64,000 nt of DNA from Flavimarina sp. Hel_I_48. GTDB lineage: Bacteria; Bacteroidota; Bacteroidia; Flavobacteriales; Flavobacteriaceae. The notes beneath the pieces are model-generated. The model saw nothing but the letters and a program-made list of their open reading frames with translations, was not told the origin of the DNA and ran no database searches. The position numbers and the translations under genes are program-made. This document shows, in pieces, positions 7,443 to 17,516 of this stretch (the first letter of the stretch is position 1; each line of letters begins with the position of its first letter). The DNA is taken from the NCBI RefSeq assembly GCF_000733945.1, contig NZ_JPOL01000002.1:2357001-2421000 (forward strand). The letters are read 5' to 3'.

Positions 7443-7494
7443 GTATTTGATTAAGTGGGGTGTTTTTACTTTATTTGCAAAGACCCCAAATTTT

Positions 7495-9399
7495 ATGAAA
7501 TATTTAATACGTTTTTTTCTTCTTTTAAGTGCGTTTCATTCCTATTCTCAGAATGTTGAATTCTCCCCGGTAACCGTAGATCCCTCTTTACTTGAAAATG
7601 CCGATAGCGTGGTTCGCGAAGAGCGTATCACCTATGATATCACAGATCCCAAAATTCTTATAGAAAAGGTCTATAAAGTTGTTTCGGTTTATAACAAATC
7701 AGGCAATGGGGATGTGGGCGCGTATGTTTTTTACGATGACGATCGTAAAATAAAAGACATCAGGGCAACCATTTATGATATGATGGGCAATGAGAAGGAG
7801 GTCTTTAAAGAAAGGGATTTTAAAGACGTGAGCGCTGTTTCTGGCGGTACACTCTACGCAGATGACCGCGTGCTCGTTTTTGAGTATACACCCACGGCCT
7901 ATCCATATACCGTAGTTTTTGAATACGAGACAAAATCCAGAACGACCGCGTTTATACCTCGGTGGATCCCGGTGGCAAACTATGGCAGTAGCACCGCCCA
8001 CGCCACCCTGGAGATTTTATATCCTGAAGAGGAGTCTATACATATCAAACAAGAACGGCTGAAAGAATTTGATGTTTCACATAAGCATGAGCCGGGAAAA
8101 GATGTCTGGGAAGCCCAGAACATCAAGGCAGTAAAAAAAGAATACCTATCTCCATCATTTGATAAAATTTTACCCGTGGTAAAATGCGCGTTACATTCAT
8201 TTTATCTCAAGGGTGTACAGGGCAATGCATCCAGTTGGGAAAACTTTGGCGCCTGGATGAATGACAATCTAATAAGGGGAACAGAAGCATTGCCGGTTGA
8301 AACGGTACGCATGGTTCAAAATATGGTCAAAGACCTCCCTACGGATACTGATAAGGCAAAAGCCATTTATCAGTTTGTACAGGATAAAGTTCGCTATATA
8401 AGTGTACAGGTAGGTATAGGTGGGTGGAAACCCATGCTCGCAGCAGATGTGGATCATCTGGGATATGGCGACTGTAAAGCACTCAGCAATTATACTAAAA
8501 GCCTGCTCAATGCAGTGGGCGTGCCATCCTATTATACAGTGCTTTACGGTGATACCGAAAAAAGATCCATAGATAAGGATTTTATCGCCATGCAGGGCAA
8601 CCACGTGATCCTGGCGTTGCCCCTTGATGATCAATATACCTGGTTAGAATGCACGAGCCAGACGGTTCCCTTTGGGTATTTAGGTGATTTCACAGATGAC
8701 CGGGACGTGCTGGTCATCACAGAAGAAGGGGGGCAGTTGAAGCACACAAAAAAATATGATAAAGAGGATAATATAGCGCGTATTGCGGCAACCTTCAACC
8801 TTGATCTTCAGGGTGGTTTTGAAGGAAAGCTTCTAAAAACATCAGAAGGGATTTTCTATGGTGATCAACTTGGACTCCAGCGGTATGATGATAAAGCCTT
8901 TAAAAAGTATTACCTAAACGAATGGGGCAGGGTCAACAGGTTGGAGATCGTTGCAGTCGATCTGGAAAATGACCGTGACGCTGTATTGTTTACCGAAGAT
9001 TTAAAGCTAAAAGCTCAGGCGTATTTAACAGCTATTAATACAGATTTTCTTTTTAAACCCAATGTTTTTGGGATGGATCCCAAAGATATCCCTGCCCGGT
9101 ACGATAACAGGAAAACACCTTTTGATATAGACCGTGGTCAACAGAACAAAATACAGCTTTCATTCAATTTACCAGAAGGGTGTAGCATAGATGCCTTGCC
9201 GCAGCCTATTATTATAAACGCCCCATTTGGGAGTTATGAGGCTCATTTTTCCGCAGAAGGATCCTATTTAAACTACACGCGCACGCTAAGCCTTGATGAA
9301 GGGCATTATTCCGCAGCAGCCTATGACGCTTATAGGGATTTTTACAAGGAAGTGGTGCGCGCAGATGCTCAGAAAGTATTAATCAAAACCAAATCATAA
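7495..9399 (+). CDS. Secreted DUF3857 / transglutaminase-like protein, catalytic residues present
   Basis: 634 residues from ATG 7495 (MKYLIRFFLLLSAFHSYSQ, a signal peptide). An in-frame TTG at 7447 would precede the signal peptide and is unlikely. N-terminal DUF3857 domain (about 50-210), transglutaminase core about 275-400, C-terminal beta domain. The papain-like triad appears intact: C327 in GYGDCKALS, H370 in GNHVILA and E385 in WLECTSQT. Substrate unknown; the family is common in Bacteroidota envelopes. First of three paralogues; its stop overlaps the next start by 1 bp (TAATG). Confidence 0.85.
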   Translation: MKYLIRFFLLLSAFHSYSQNVEFSPVTVDPSLLENADSVVREERITYDITDPKILIEKVYKVVSVYNKSGNGDVGAYVFYDDDRKIKDIRATIYDMMGNEKEVFKERDFKDVSAVSGGTLYADDRVLVFEYTPTAYPYTVVFEYETKSRTTAFIPRWIPVANYGSSTAHATLEILYPEEESIHIKQERLKEFDVSHKHEPGKDVWEAQNIKAVKKEYLSPSFDKILPVVKCALHSFYLKGVQGNASSWENFGAWMNDNLIRGTEALPVETVRMVQNMVKDLPTDTDKAKAIYQFVQDKVRYISVQVGIGGWKPMLAADVDHLGYGDCKALSNYTKSLLNAVGVPSYYTVLYGDTEKRSIDKDFIAMQGNHVILALPLDDQYTWLECTSQTVPFGYLGDFTDDRDVLVITEEGGQLKHTKKYDKEDNIARIAATFNLDLQGGFEGKLLKTSEGIFYGDQLGLQRYDDKAFKKYYLNEWGRVNRLEIVAVDLENDRDAVLFTEDLKLKAQAYLTAINTDFLFKPNVFGMDPKDIPARYDNRKTPFDIDRGQQNKIQLSFNLPEGCSIDALPQPIIINAPFGSYEAHFSAEGSYLNYTRTLSLDEGHYSAAAYDAYRDFYKEVVRADAQKVLIKTKS

Positions 9400-11414
9400 T
9401 GCGTAAATTTTTATTTTTAATTACCCTGCTTTCAGTGCTGCAGGGCATGGCCCAGGATTTTAAATATGGAAGGGTTTCCAAAGAAGAGCTTGAGGAAAAG
9501 GTTCATCCCAAATTTCCAGATGCCAATGCCGCGATACTCTTTAGGGATAATTATTCCCATTTCAACTATAACGATCAAGATGGTTTTATCCTGGTAACCG
9601 AAGTGCAGGAGCGTATAAAAATCTACAACACAGACGGGTTTAAAAATGCTACAAAGAGAATAAAGCTATATAAAGGTTCTAAGGACGAAGAGAATGTAAG
9701 CGGTTTATATGGGGTAACCTACACTTTAGAGAATGGCAAAGTAAAAGAAACCAAACTGGATAAAGACGGGATTTTTAAAGAAGAGCAAGACAAGTATTCA
9801 AATGTTCTGAAATTTACCATGCCTAACCTGAGCGCCGGGGCAGTGATTGAATATAAGTACACCGTACATTCCCCTTATTTAGGAAATTTAGATGAAGTTC
9901 GTTTTCAGGAACGTATTCCCTTAAATAAAGCCGAAGCGCGCTACTATTTCCCGGAATATTTCGGGTTTAAGATGCATTCCCGCGGAAGTCATTCCGTAGA
10001 TATAGATAAAAGTTCAAGTACAAGAAAGATAAATCTGGGCTCTACTTTTAAACGAAGTTCAAATGGTGGATTTACCGGTACCACGTCGAAAGTGCAAAAT
10101 AGGTCACTGGATTTTATGGAAGAAATTTACATGCTTGGCGCAAAGGATGTTCCACCCATGAAAGAAGAAAGTTTTTCTGGCAATCTCGATAATTATTTGA
10201 CTGCTGTAAAATTTGAACTTTCTTATATACATTATCCCAACCAGCCCTTTGAATATGTATCATCTACATGGGAGGACGTAGCTAAGACAATTTATGACTC
10301 TCCATCCTTTGGCGGTGAATTGTCCCGATCTGGTTATTTTGATGATGCCCTTGCCCCCCTTTTAAAAACAGCTAAAACTGCAGAAGCTAAAATCAATTTG
10401 ATCTATGAGTTCGTAAAGCAGCACATGACCTGGAATTCCTATATAGGGATCTATACGGAAGAAGGCTTGAAACAAGCTTATAAAAAACAATCTGGTAACG
10501 TTGCAGATATTAATTTGATGCTGGTGGCCATGCTGCGCCATGCAGGCCTTGAGGCAAATCCTGTACTTATCAGCTCAAAATCAAATGGCATTCCCTTATT
10601 TCCCACGCGCAATGGGTTTAATTATGTCGTGGCGTCAGTAGATAGCGGGGACTCCCGTTTATTGCTGGATGCTACCAGTAAGCAGGGTGAGATAGACATG
10701 CTTGAGCAACATTTGATCAATTGGAATGGCAGGCTTATAAGAGAGGATGGTACTTCTGAATGGACCAGTTTGCTTACGACCAAACCGTCTACAGAAAATA
10801 TCATAGTTAATATAGATCTAAAAGAAGATTTAACGGTTACAGCCCATGCTAAAAACAGATTTATAGGATACAGTGCAATGGATTACCGAAATGCCTTTAG
10901 GGGATTATCGCAGGAAGAAACCCGTACCAAACTGGAAGCCATGAACAATGGTATTGAACTTTCAGATATTGAACTGGTGAATTTAAATGCTTTGTATGAG
11001 CCTGTCTCACTTTCCTATTCTTTTGAGCCGCTGACGTCTCTTGAGCAGGTGGGGAATAAAATTATCATATCCCCGCTTTTCCATCTAGCCATGACTGAGA
11101 ACCCCTTTAAGGGTGCAGAACGTAAATATCCTATAGATTTTAAGTATCCCAGAAAAGAACGCTATATCATCTCAATTGTAATACCAGAAGGGTACCAGGT
11201 TGAAAGTTTGCCAGAAAGCACTGTGGTAAACCTTTTTGATGGTATGGGTAAATTCAGTTATTATCTCAAGGAGAACCTTGGTATGATACAACTAATTTGC
11301 GAACAGGCTATGAACACAGCTATGATGAGCCCTGATATGTACACAGAACTTAAGAACTATTACACTATGATCGTTGAAAAAGAGCAGGAGAAAATCATTC
11401 TTTCCAAAATCTAA
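9399..11414 (+). CDS. Secreted DUF3857 / transglutaminase-like protein, catalytically dead
   Basis: 671 residues with signal peptide MRKFLFLITLLSVLQGMAQ. Same domain order as the preceding gene and clearly closer to the one that follows. The catalytic Cys position reads SGNVADIN (V368) and the His position FNYVVA (Y409); only the acidic residue (LLLDATS) remains. The core therefore cannot act as a Cys protease or transglutaminase and more likely binds peptides or other envelope proteins. Its position in one transcript with an intact paralogue suggests a complex or an auxiliary role. Confidence 0.85.
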   Translation: MRKFLFLITLLSVLQGMAQDFKYGRVSKEELEEKVHPKFPDANAAILFRDNYSHFNYNDQDGFILVTEVQERIKIYNTDGFKNATKRIKLYKGSKDEENVSGLYGVTYTLENGKVKETKLDKDGIFKEEQDKYSNVLKFTMPNLSAGAVIEYKYTVHSPYLGNLDEVRFQERIPLNKAEARYYFPEYFGFKMHSRGSHSVDIDKSSSTRKINLGSTFKRSSNGGFTGTTSKVQNRSLDFMEEIYMLGAKDVPPMKEESFSGNLDNYLTAVKFELSYIHYPNQPFEYVSSTWEDVAKTIYDSPSFGGELSRSGYFDDALAPLLKTAKTAEAKINLIYEFVKQHMTWNSYIGIYTEEGLKQAYKKQSGNVADINLMLVAMLRHAGLEANPVLISSKSNGIPLFPTRNGFNYVVASVDSGDSRLLLDATSKQGEIDMLEQHLINWNGRLIREDGTSEWTSLLTTKPSTENIIVNIDLKEDLTVTAHAKNRFIGYSAMDYRNAFRGLSQEETRTKLEAMNNGIELSDIELVNLNALYEPVSLSYSFEPLTSLEQVGNKIIISPLFHLAMTENPFKGAERKYPIDFKYPRKERYIISIVIPEGYQVESLPESTVVNLFDGMGKFSYYLKENLGMIQLICEQAMNTAMMSPDMYTELKNYYTMIVEKEQEKIILSKI

Positions 11415-11419
11415 TAGGT

Positions 11420-13432
11420 ATGATGCGTCCATTCTTCTTTTTTTTAAGCTTTGTACTTTTAGTGTATTCGGCACAGGCGCAGGAATTGAAACTTGGGAAA
11501 ATAAATGCGAAAGAATATCATGATTTAGCAATTATCAAAGACAGTTCTGCCGCTGCCATCGTCTTAAAACACTACCGGGAAACTTATTTTAAATACGATG
11601 GGACAAAAGGCTGGATGATCATTACTAAAGTACAGCAACGCGTCAAAATTTTAAAAAAAGAAGGAATGCGTTATGCGACCCATAAAGTAGGTGCGTATAG
11701 GCGAGACGGTAAAGAAGAGTTCGTTAATGATATAGAGGGTTTTACCTATACGCTGGAAAATGGGCTTTTAGCAGAAGAAAAACTGAGTAAAGAGGCCGTT
11801 TATGAACAAAAGGAATCAGATCGCTGGGACAGTTATTCATGGACCATGCCTAATGTTCAAGTGGGCTCTATCCTTGAATGGGAATACACCCTTAATTCGC
11901 CATTTTATAAAGTTGATGATTTAATACTACAGCAGGACATTCCTGTCAAGGAGTACGAGGGAGTCATCCGTACGCCTATTGTTTTTCAATTTAACAAACT
12001 TAAGAAGGGCTATTTTGAGGTAACACCAGAAACGGAATTTAAAAAACGTAGTGACGGTGTCATTGTAGGTCAGGATACAGGTTATGGCCTATCGTTAATC
12101 AATTCTAAATCTGGTAATATTACTTTTACGGAGCAGGTTGATTCGTATACGCTGAAAGACATCCCGGCCCTTCAAAAGGAAACTTATGTAGATAATATTG
12201 AAAATTATAGATATACCATTGTTTATGAATTAAAATCGATTGAATATAATGAAGGTAATAAACAAAATTACGCAACCTCCTGGGATGATGTCGCAAAATC
12301 CATATTCAAAGCAGATCGTTTTGGCAAGCAGCTGGAAAAGACCAATTTTCTGAATGTTGATGCAGATGTTATAAAAAGAAAGGGAACTGGGATAGAATTG
12401 TTGGTAAAAAATTCATTTGATTTTATTCGCGATTCTTTTACCTGGAACGGTAAGTATGGTAAATATGTTGAAGAAGATCTCAAAGATGTTTATAAATCAC
12501 GTTCTGGAAATGATGCAGAAATAAACCTTACGCTAATTGCCATGTTAAATGCATGTGGAATAGATGCCAGCCCTGTTCTGGTAAGTACAAAAGAAAACGG
12601 TATCCCTGTATTTCCTACGCTGGAGGGGTTTAATTATGTTATTGCTGCGGTAATGATAAATGAGAAACTCATACTCCTTGATGCCACCGAAAAAAATGGC
12701 CTGCCTAACCTGCTACCCAGTCGGGTATATAATTGGGAGGGCCGCCTGGTCAGAAAAAATGGATCTTCCAAGGCTGTAAACCTTTATCCTGAGCAGCCCA
12801 CACAGCAAAATAGTATCGTAAATTATACCATTGCTGAAGGGGGCAAGATTTCGGGCATAGTAATGGAGCGTTACACGACACTCAATGCGCTTGACTTTCG
12901 TAAAAATAACAAGGGGGAGGCCATTGATGATAGTAAACAGAAGCTTATAAATGAACTTCACTTAGATGAAGTAAAAAACCTAAAGGTTCAAAATTTAGAT
13001 GCTTTAGAGGAACCTATAGTGCAACAGTATAATTTTGATTTAGAAAATGCCTACGATCAGGTAGGGAATACTATTTACCTATCTCCCTTACTGTTCATGA
13101 AAATAAGTGAAAACCCATTCAAATCAGAAAATCGGCAGTTTCCGGTGAATTTCAACTATCCGTTCACTGAAACCAAAAACTTAAATATACGCCTGCCGGA
13201 AGGCTATCAGGCAGAACACTTACCGGAACAGATGAATATCGCGCTTCCTGAAAAAATGGGTAGTTTTAGCTATAAAATCGGCCAAAGTCAAAATACGCTA
13301 AATTTGAGTATTGATTTTACCATTAATAAGGCAGTTATTCCCGTTTTCTACCACGATGCTTTAAAAGATTTTTATAATGCCCGTATGGATAAAGAAAACG
13401 AGAAGATCGTGCTTACTAAAATAGAGCAATGA
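11420..13432 (+). CDS. Secreted DUF3857 / transglutaminase-like protein, catalytically dead
   Basis: 670 residues, signal peptide MMRPFFFFLSFVLLVYSAQA; the start may be the second Met at 11423. Third paralogue of the set. The Cys position is SGNDAEIN (D365) and the His position FNYVIA (Y406), with LLLDATEKNG retained. Lies 5 bp after the second paralogue and overlaps the MazG-like gene by 4 bp (ATGA), so all four genes are probably cotranscribed. Confidence 0.85.
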   Translation: MMRPFFFFLSFVLLVYSAQAQELKLGKINAKEYHDLAIIKDSSAAAIVLKHYRETYFKYDGTKGWMIITKVQQRVKILKKEGMRYATHKVGAYRRDGKEEFVNDIEGFTYTLENGLLAEEKLSKEAVYEQKESDRWDSYSWTMPNVQVGSILEWEYTLNSPFYKVDDLILQQDIPVKEYEGVIRTPIVFQFNKLKKGYFEVTPETEFKKRSDGVIVGQDTGYGLSLINSKSGNITFTEQVDSYTLKDIPALQKETYVDNIENYRYTIVYELKSIEYNEGNKQNYATSWDDVAKSIFKADRFGKQLEKTNFLNVDADVIKRKGTGIELLVKNSFDFIRDSFTWNGKYGKYVEEDLKDVYKSRSGNDAEINLTLIAMLNACGIDASPVLVSTKENGIPVFPTLEGFNYVIAAVMINEKLILLDATEKNGLPNLLPSRVYNWEGRLVRKNGSSKAVNLYPEQPTQQNSIVNYTIAEGGKISGIVMERYTTLNALDFRKNNKGEAIDDSKQKLINELHLDEVKNLKVQNLDALEEPIVQQYNFDLENAYDQVGNTIYLSPLLFMKISENPFKSENRQFPVNFNYPFTETKNLNIRLPEGYQAEHLPEQMNIALPEKMGSFSYKIGQSQNTLNLSIDFTINKAVIPVFYHDALKDFYNARMDKENEKIVLTKIEQ

Positions 13433-13755
13433 GTATAAAAAAATCCCAACAAGTAGTTGATAAATGGATCAATGACCACGGTGTTCGTTATTTTAATGAA
13501 CTTACCAATATGGCCCAACTCACAGAAGAAGTAGGGGAGGTGGCCCGTATTATCGCCCGTCGTTATGGTGAACAGAGCGAGAAGGAAAGCGATAAAAATA
13601 AAGATCTGGGAGAAGAACTGGCAGATGTGCTTTTTGTTGTGCTTTGTCTTGCAAACCAGACCGGGGTAGATCTGCAGGATGCTTTTGACAAAAAACTGGA
13701 CATAAAGACAAAACGCGATCATGATCGCCACCATAAAAACGATAAATTAAAGTAA
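13429..13755 (+). CDS. MazG-like nucleotide pyrophosphohydrolase
   Basis: 108 residues. All-alpha NTP pyrophosphohydrolase fold with the metal-binding signature: EEVGEVARIIARR near 32 and EELADVLF near 63. This short single-domain form, as found in house-cleaning pyrophosphohydrolases, differs from full-length MazG. Substrate unknown. Start overlaps the preceding stop by 4 bp. Confidence 0.85.
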   Translation: MSIKKSQQVVDKWINDHGVRYFNELTNMAQLTEEVGEVARIIARRYGEQSEKESDKNKDLGEELADVLFVVLCLANQTGVDLQDAFDKKLDIKTKRDHDRHHKNDKLK

Positions 13756-13780
13756 ATTTCCAGTTCAAAATAATTGAGAC

Positions 13781-15007
13781 TTGAAACTACGACTCCACAA
13801 AAAAGAAGCACCTGTCCTTTCGGGAGCTATAAAAATCACAGGTTCAAAAAGCGAATCCAACCGTTTACTTATTCTACAAAAACTCTACGGTGACCTGACC
13901 ATAGAAAATTTATCCAATAGCGATGACAGTCAGGTAATGCAAAAAGCCCTTATTTCTGAAGAGCCAGAGGTAGATGTGCATCATGCCGGTACGGCAATGC
14001 GCTTTCTTACCGCTTATTTTTCAATACAGGAAGGTAGGGAAACAATCCTTACCGGCAGTAAACGTATGAAGGAGCGACCTATTGGCATTTTGGTCAAGGC
14101 GCTTCGCGGTCTGGGTGCAGATATTACCTATTTAGAAAATGAAGGATACGCGCCTTTAAAGATTAAAGGTAAGATTTTAGAGACCAGTGCCATTGCCCTG
14201 GACGCCCATGTGAGCAGCCAGTATATTTCAGCATTGATGATGATAGGCGCTGCCTTGCCAAAGGGATTAACCATAACATTGATAGGTGAACCCACATCAG
14301 TGCCTTATATAGAAATGACGCGGGACCTACTGGGTCAACTGGGTATTTCTACTCATTTTGAGAACAACAAAATTTCCGTAGCGCCCGTTCAGAAAGCTGA
14401 AAAAAAGACTATTGTGGTCGAATCTGACTGGAGCAGTGCATCCTATTATTATGGTCTGGTGGCGCTGTCTGAAGAGGCCGAAGTCACATTGAGCAGCTAC
14501 AAAAAGGAAAGTCTGCAAGGAGATTCCGCACTGGCCGGTATTTATAGAAAACTGGGTGTTGAAACTGTATATGGAGAAACTTCAATCAAGCTGATAAAAA
14601 CCAGGGATTTTCAGCCAAAACATCAAAAAATTGATCTGGTGAACAGCCCAGATATTGCCCAGACCATCGCGGTAACCTGTTTTGGTATGGGTATAGGTTG
14701 CGAACTTACCGGCCTTCATACGTTGAAAATCAAAGAAACTGACAGGCTTGAGGCTTTAAAGGTTGAACTTTCCAAGCTAGGGGCAAACATATCGGTAACG
14801 CAAGATAGCCTACATCTGGAACCTACGGCGGTAATTAATCCAGATATCATTATTAAAACCTATCAGGACCACCGAATGGCCATGGCTTTTGCGCCGCTCG
14901 CAATGCGCGTTCCCATATACTTTGAAGATGCTGAAGTAGTCAATAAATCCTATCCTGATTTCTGGAAAGATCTAGCGACTCTGGGAATAAATTCTGAAGA
15001 GGTTTAA
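13781..15007 (+). CDS. aroA: 3-phosphoshikimate 1-carboxyvinyltransferase (EPSP synthase)
   Basis: Sixth shikimate-pathway step: adds enolpyruvyl from PEP to shikimate 3-phosphate. 408 residues from TTG 13781. Motifs: GSKSESNRLLIL (residues 21-32), HAGTAMRFL, ERPIGILVKALRGLG, SSQYISALMM, KIKETDRLEALK and YQDHRMAMAF. The usual GNAGT reads HHAGT and RPM reads RPI, so this is a divergent flavobacterial form. The other aromatic genes are 8 kb upstream; here it follows the MazG-like gene by 25 bp. Confidence 0.93.
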   Translation: MKLRLHKKEAPVLSGAIKITGSKSESNRLLILQKLYGDLTIENLSNSDDSQVMQKALISEEPEVDVHHAGTAMRFLTAYFSIQEGRETILTGSKRMKERPIGILVKALRGLGADITYLENEGYAPLKIKGKILETSAIALDAHVSSQYISALMMIGAALPKGLTITLIGEPTSVPYIEMTRDLLGQLGISTHFENNKISVAPVQKAEKKTIVVESDWSSASYYYGLVALSEEAEVTLSSYKKESLQGDSALAGIYRKLGVETVYGETSIKLIKTRDFQPKHQKIDLVNSPDIAQTIAVTCFGMGIGCELTGLHTLKIKETDRLEALKVELSKLGANISVTQDSLHLEPTAVINPDIIIKTYQDHRMAMAFAPLAMRVPIYFEDAEVVNKSYPDFWKDLATLGINSEEV

Positions 15008-15035
15008 AAGGGTTTTAAATTAAATGGCCAAATAC

Positions 15036-15067
15036 TTGACAACCCCTATGTTGAGGTTGTATATTTG
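15036..15067 (+). promoter_or_regulatory. queA promoter
   Basis: TTG at 15036-15038, 21 nt, then TATATTTG at 15060-15067: a full Bacteroidota -33/-7 pair, 35 nt before the queA ATG. Confidence 0.7.
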
Positions 15068-15102
15068 CACTCTTTTTTAAAACACAAAAAAACCAGACTT
15101 CT

Positions 15103-16158
15103 ATGGGAATGAAACTCTCGCAATTTAATTTTGATCTGCCCAAAGAGCTTTTGGCGGAATATCCTTCTGAAAACAGGGACGAATCCCGTCTAATGGTCCT
15201 CAATCGTAAAGAACAGACCATAGAGCACAAGCAATTTAAGGATCTTATAGATTATTTTGAGCCCAATGATGTCATGGTTCTCAACAATACAAAGGTTTTT
15301 CCTGCAAGACTTTACGGAAATAAAGAAAAAACAGGCGCGCGTATAGAGGTTTTTTTACTTCGCGAACTTAATCCAGAAACCCGTCTTTGGGATGTGCTTG
15401 TTGATCCTGCACGTAAGATTAGAATAGGGAACAAACTCTATTTTGGCGATGATGAAAGTCTCGTGGCAGAAGTTATAGATAATACCACGTCAAGAGGCCG
15501 TACCCTGCGTTTTTTATATGATGGTACGTACACAGAGTTCCGTAATAAATTGACCGAACTGGGTGAAACCCCATTGCCCAAGTATATCAAAAGGGATGTG
15601 GAGCCAGATGATGCAGAGCGCTACCAGACTATTTATGCTAAGGAAGAAGGCGCTGTTGCCGCACCTACAGCCGGCCTGCATTTCTCAAAACATTTGCTGA
15701 AAAGACTTGAGATCAAAGGCATTGACTTTGCTGAAGTTACCCTACATGTTGGTCTGGGAACGTTTAGCGCCGTTGAGGTCGAGGATCTTTCCAAGCATAA
15801 AATGGATAGTGAGGAAGCGTATATTCATAAGCCTGCCACAGATATTATAAACAATGCACTTTCTGAAAAAAGACGTATTTGCGCGATTGGTACCACTGCG
15901 ATGCGCGTGCTTGAAAGTGCAGTGAGCTCTAACCACTCACTTAACGAATTTGGTGGATGGACCAATAAATTCATCTTTCCTCCGTATGACTTTACAATAG
16001 CCAACTGTATGGTGACCAATTTTCATACGCCTAAGTCTACTTTACTCATGATGGTTTCTGCATTTGCAGGACATGAGTTCATGAAAAAAGCTTATGAGGA
16101 AGCGGTTAAGGAAAAATATAAATTCTATACTTATGGTGACGCTATGTTGATTATATAA
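15103..16158 (+). CDS. queA: S-adenosylmethionine:tRNA ribosyltransferase-isomerase
   Basis: Transfers the ribosyl part of SAM to preQ1-modified tRNA to give epoxyqueuosine. 351 residues, normal length. Visible: [12 protein letters not shown] at the N-terminus, RDESRLMVL, the AAPTAGLHF motif, HVGLGTF and [16 protein letters not shown]. Start ATG 15103 (MGMKLSQF) or the Met two codons later. Own promoter and own terminator, so it is monocistronic. Confidence 0.97.
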   Translation: MGMKLSQFNFDLPKELLAEYPSENRDESRLMVLNRKEQTIEHKQFKDLIDYFEPNDVMVLNNTKVFPARLYGNKEKTGARIEVFLLRELNPETRLWDVLVDPARKIRIGNKLYFGDDESLVAEVIDNTTSRGRTLRFLYDGTYTEFRNKLTELGETPLPKYIKRDVEPDDAERYQTIYAKEEGAVAAPTAGLHFSKHLLKRLEIKGIDFAEVTLHVGLGTFSAVEVEDLSKHKMDSEEAYIHKPATDIINNALSEKRRICAIGTTAMRVLESAVSSNHSLNEFGGWTNKFIFPPYDFTIANCMVTNFHTPKSTLLMMVSAFAGHEFMKKAYEEAVKEKYKFYTYGDAMLII

Positions 16159-16176
16159 ACAGCGCTCCTACATTAT

Positions 16177-16212
16177 AAAAAAGGCTGTCTATTTTCTTAG
16201 GCAGCCTTTTTT
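16177..16212 (+). terminator. queA terminator
   Basis: A-run plus GGCTG (16177-16187) pairs with CAGCC plus T-run (16202-16212), loop of 14 nt. Symmetric, so it could stop both strands. Confidence 0.8.
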
Positions 16213-16339
16213 ATTTCTAAAAACAGATTTAAGACGCAATTATTACTCTGTTTTAAGCGGTTTTTTAGCCTTTTTTGGACATTTTTGAAGCATTTGGCAT
16301 TCAATACATTGACCATTTAGCGGAAGGAATTATAAATTG

Positions 16340-16347
16340 TAAATTTG
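16340..16347 (+). promoter_or_regulatory. -7 motif directly before rlmN
   Basis: TAAATTTG ends 4 nt before the rlmN ATG. If used, transcription would start at or next to the A of the start codon, giving a leaderless mRNA. No clear -33 element at standard spacing. Confidence 0.45.
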
Positions 16348-16351
16348 CATT

Positions 16352-17395
16352 ATGGTAGCAACGGAGAAAAAAGACATACGCGCATTAACACGTGACCAAC
16401 TCAGGGATTATTTTTCTGAACAGGGAGAGAAAGCCTTCCGTGGAAATCAGGTGTATGAATGGCTCTGGAACAAGGGCGCACATTCTTTTGACGCGATGAC
16501 AAACATCTCAAAAGAAACGCGTGCCTTTCTGGATGCGCATTTTGTGATCAACCATATAAAGGTTGACCAGATGCAGCGCAGCAATGACGGGACCATAAAA
16601 AACGCGGTTAAACTGCATGATAATCTTGTGGTTGAATCTGTGCTTATCCCTACCAGTAAGCGTACAACCGCCTGCGTATCGTCACAGGTGGGCTGTAGCC
16701 TTAATTGTCAATTTTGTGCTACCGCGCGCCTTAAGCGTATGCGCAACCTCAATCCAGACGAGATTTTTGATCAGGTAGTGGCCATTGACCGCCAGAGCCG
16801 TCTCTATTATGACCGCCCACTTTCTAACATTGTATTTATGGGTATGGGGGAGCCACTCATGAATTATAAAAACGTCATCGCGGCAATAGATAAGATCACC
16901 AGTCCTGACGGACTGGGCATGTCGCCTAAGCGTATCATGGTTTCTACTTCAGGGGTACCCAAGATCATAAGAAAAATGGCAGATGACCAGGTAAAATTCA
17001 AGTTGGCCGTTTCCCTGCATGCCGCCCTTGATGAAGTACGAACGGATATTATGCCTTTCAATGAGCAGATGCCGCTTGAAGAATTAAAGGATTCTTTAAA
17101 ATACTGGTATGCTAAAACAGGTCAGGAGATTTCATACGAATACGTGATCTGGAAAGACATAAATGATCGTCAAAAAGACATAAACGCGCTGGTGGACTTT
17201 TGCCTGGCCATTCCCAGTAAGGTCAACTTGATAGAATACAATCCTATTGACGATGGCAAGTTTCAGCAGGCGCCTCCAGAGGTAATAGAGAAATATGTTG
17301 CCGCTTTAGAACGCGAAGGGATTACGGTCACCGTGCGCCGTTCCCGCGGAAAGGACATTGATGCAGCTTGCGGTCAACTGGCGAATAAACATTAA
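16352..17395 (+). CDS. rlmN: RlmN, 23S rRNA A2503 / tRNA A37 C2-methyltransferase
   Basis: Radical SAM enzyme that methylates C2 of A2503 in 23S rRNA and A37 in some tRNAs. 347 residues. The Fe-S cluster motif CSLNCQFC has C115, C119 and C122. The catalytic-cysteine region near the C-terminus reads GKDIDAACGQL. GMGEPLMN and SLHA motifs are present. ATG at 16352. Convergent with the T9SS protein gene downstream, from which a long hairpin separates it. Confidence 0.96.
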   Translation: MVATEKKDIRALTRDQLRDYFSEQGEKAFRGNQVYEWLWNKGAHSFDAMTNISKETRAFLDAHFVINHIKVDQMQRSNDGTIKNAVKLHDNLVVESVLIPTSKRTTACVSSQVGCSLNCQFCATARLKRMRNLNPDEIFDQVVAIDRQSRLYYDRPLSNIVFMGMGEPLMNYKNVIAAIDKITSPDGLGMSPKRIMVSTSGVPKIIRKMADDQVKFKLAVSLHAALDEVRTDIMPFNEQMPLEELKDSLKYWYAKTGQEISYEYVIWKDINDRQKDINALVDFCLAIPSKVNLIEYNPIDDGKFQQAPPEVIEKYVAALEREGITVTVRRSRGKDIDAACGQLANKH

Positions 17396-17458
17396 CTACT
17401 GAATAAAATCCTACCTGGGCCTTAAAACTTTTATCGCTTCATTTATTGCATAAAAGGA

Positions 17459-17502
17459 CCTTAAATCGGCTATAAACCCTAGGATTTATAGCCAATTTAA
17501 GG
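17459..17502. terminator. Long hairpin between convergent genes
   Basis: CCTTAAAT-c-GGCTATAAA (17459-17476) pairs with TTTATAGCC-a-ATTTAAGG (17485-17502): 17 of 18 positions pair around an 8-nt loop. It sits between the rlmN stop and the stop of the minus-strand gene. There is no T-run on either side, so it may be a terminator of unusual type or an mRNA 3'-end stabiliser. Confidence 0.55.
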
Positions 17503-17516
17503 GAAATAGTGTTATA

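Noticed and set aside
15008..15102. preQ1 riboswitch upstream of queA
   Set aside because: A normal promoter occupies the region and the remaining 35-nt leader shows no preQ1 aptamer.
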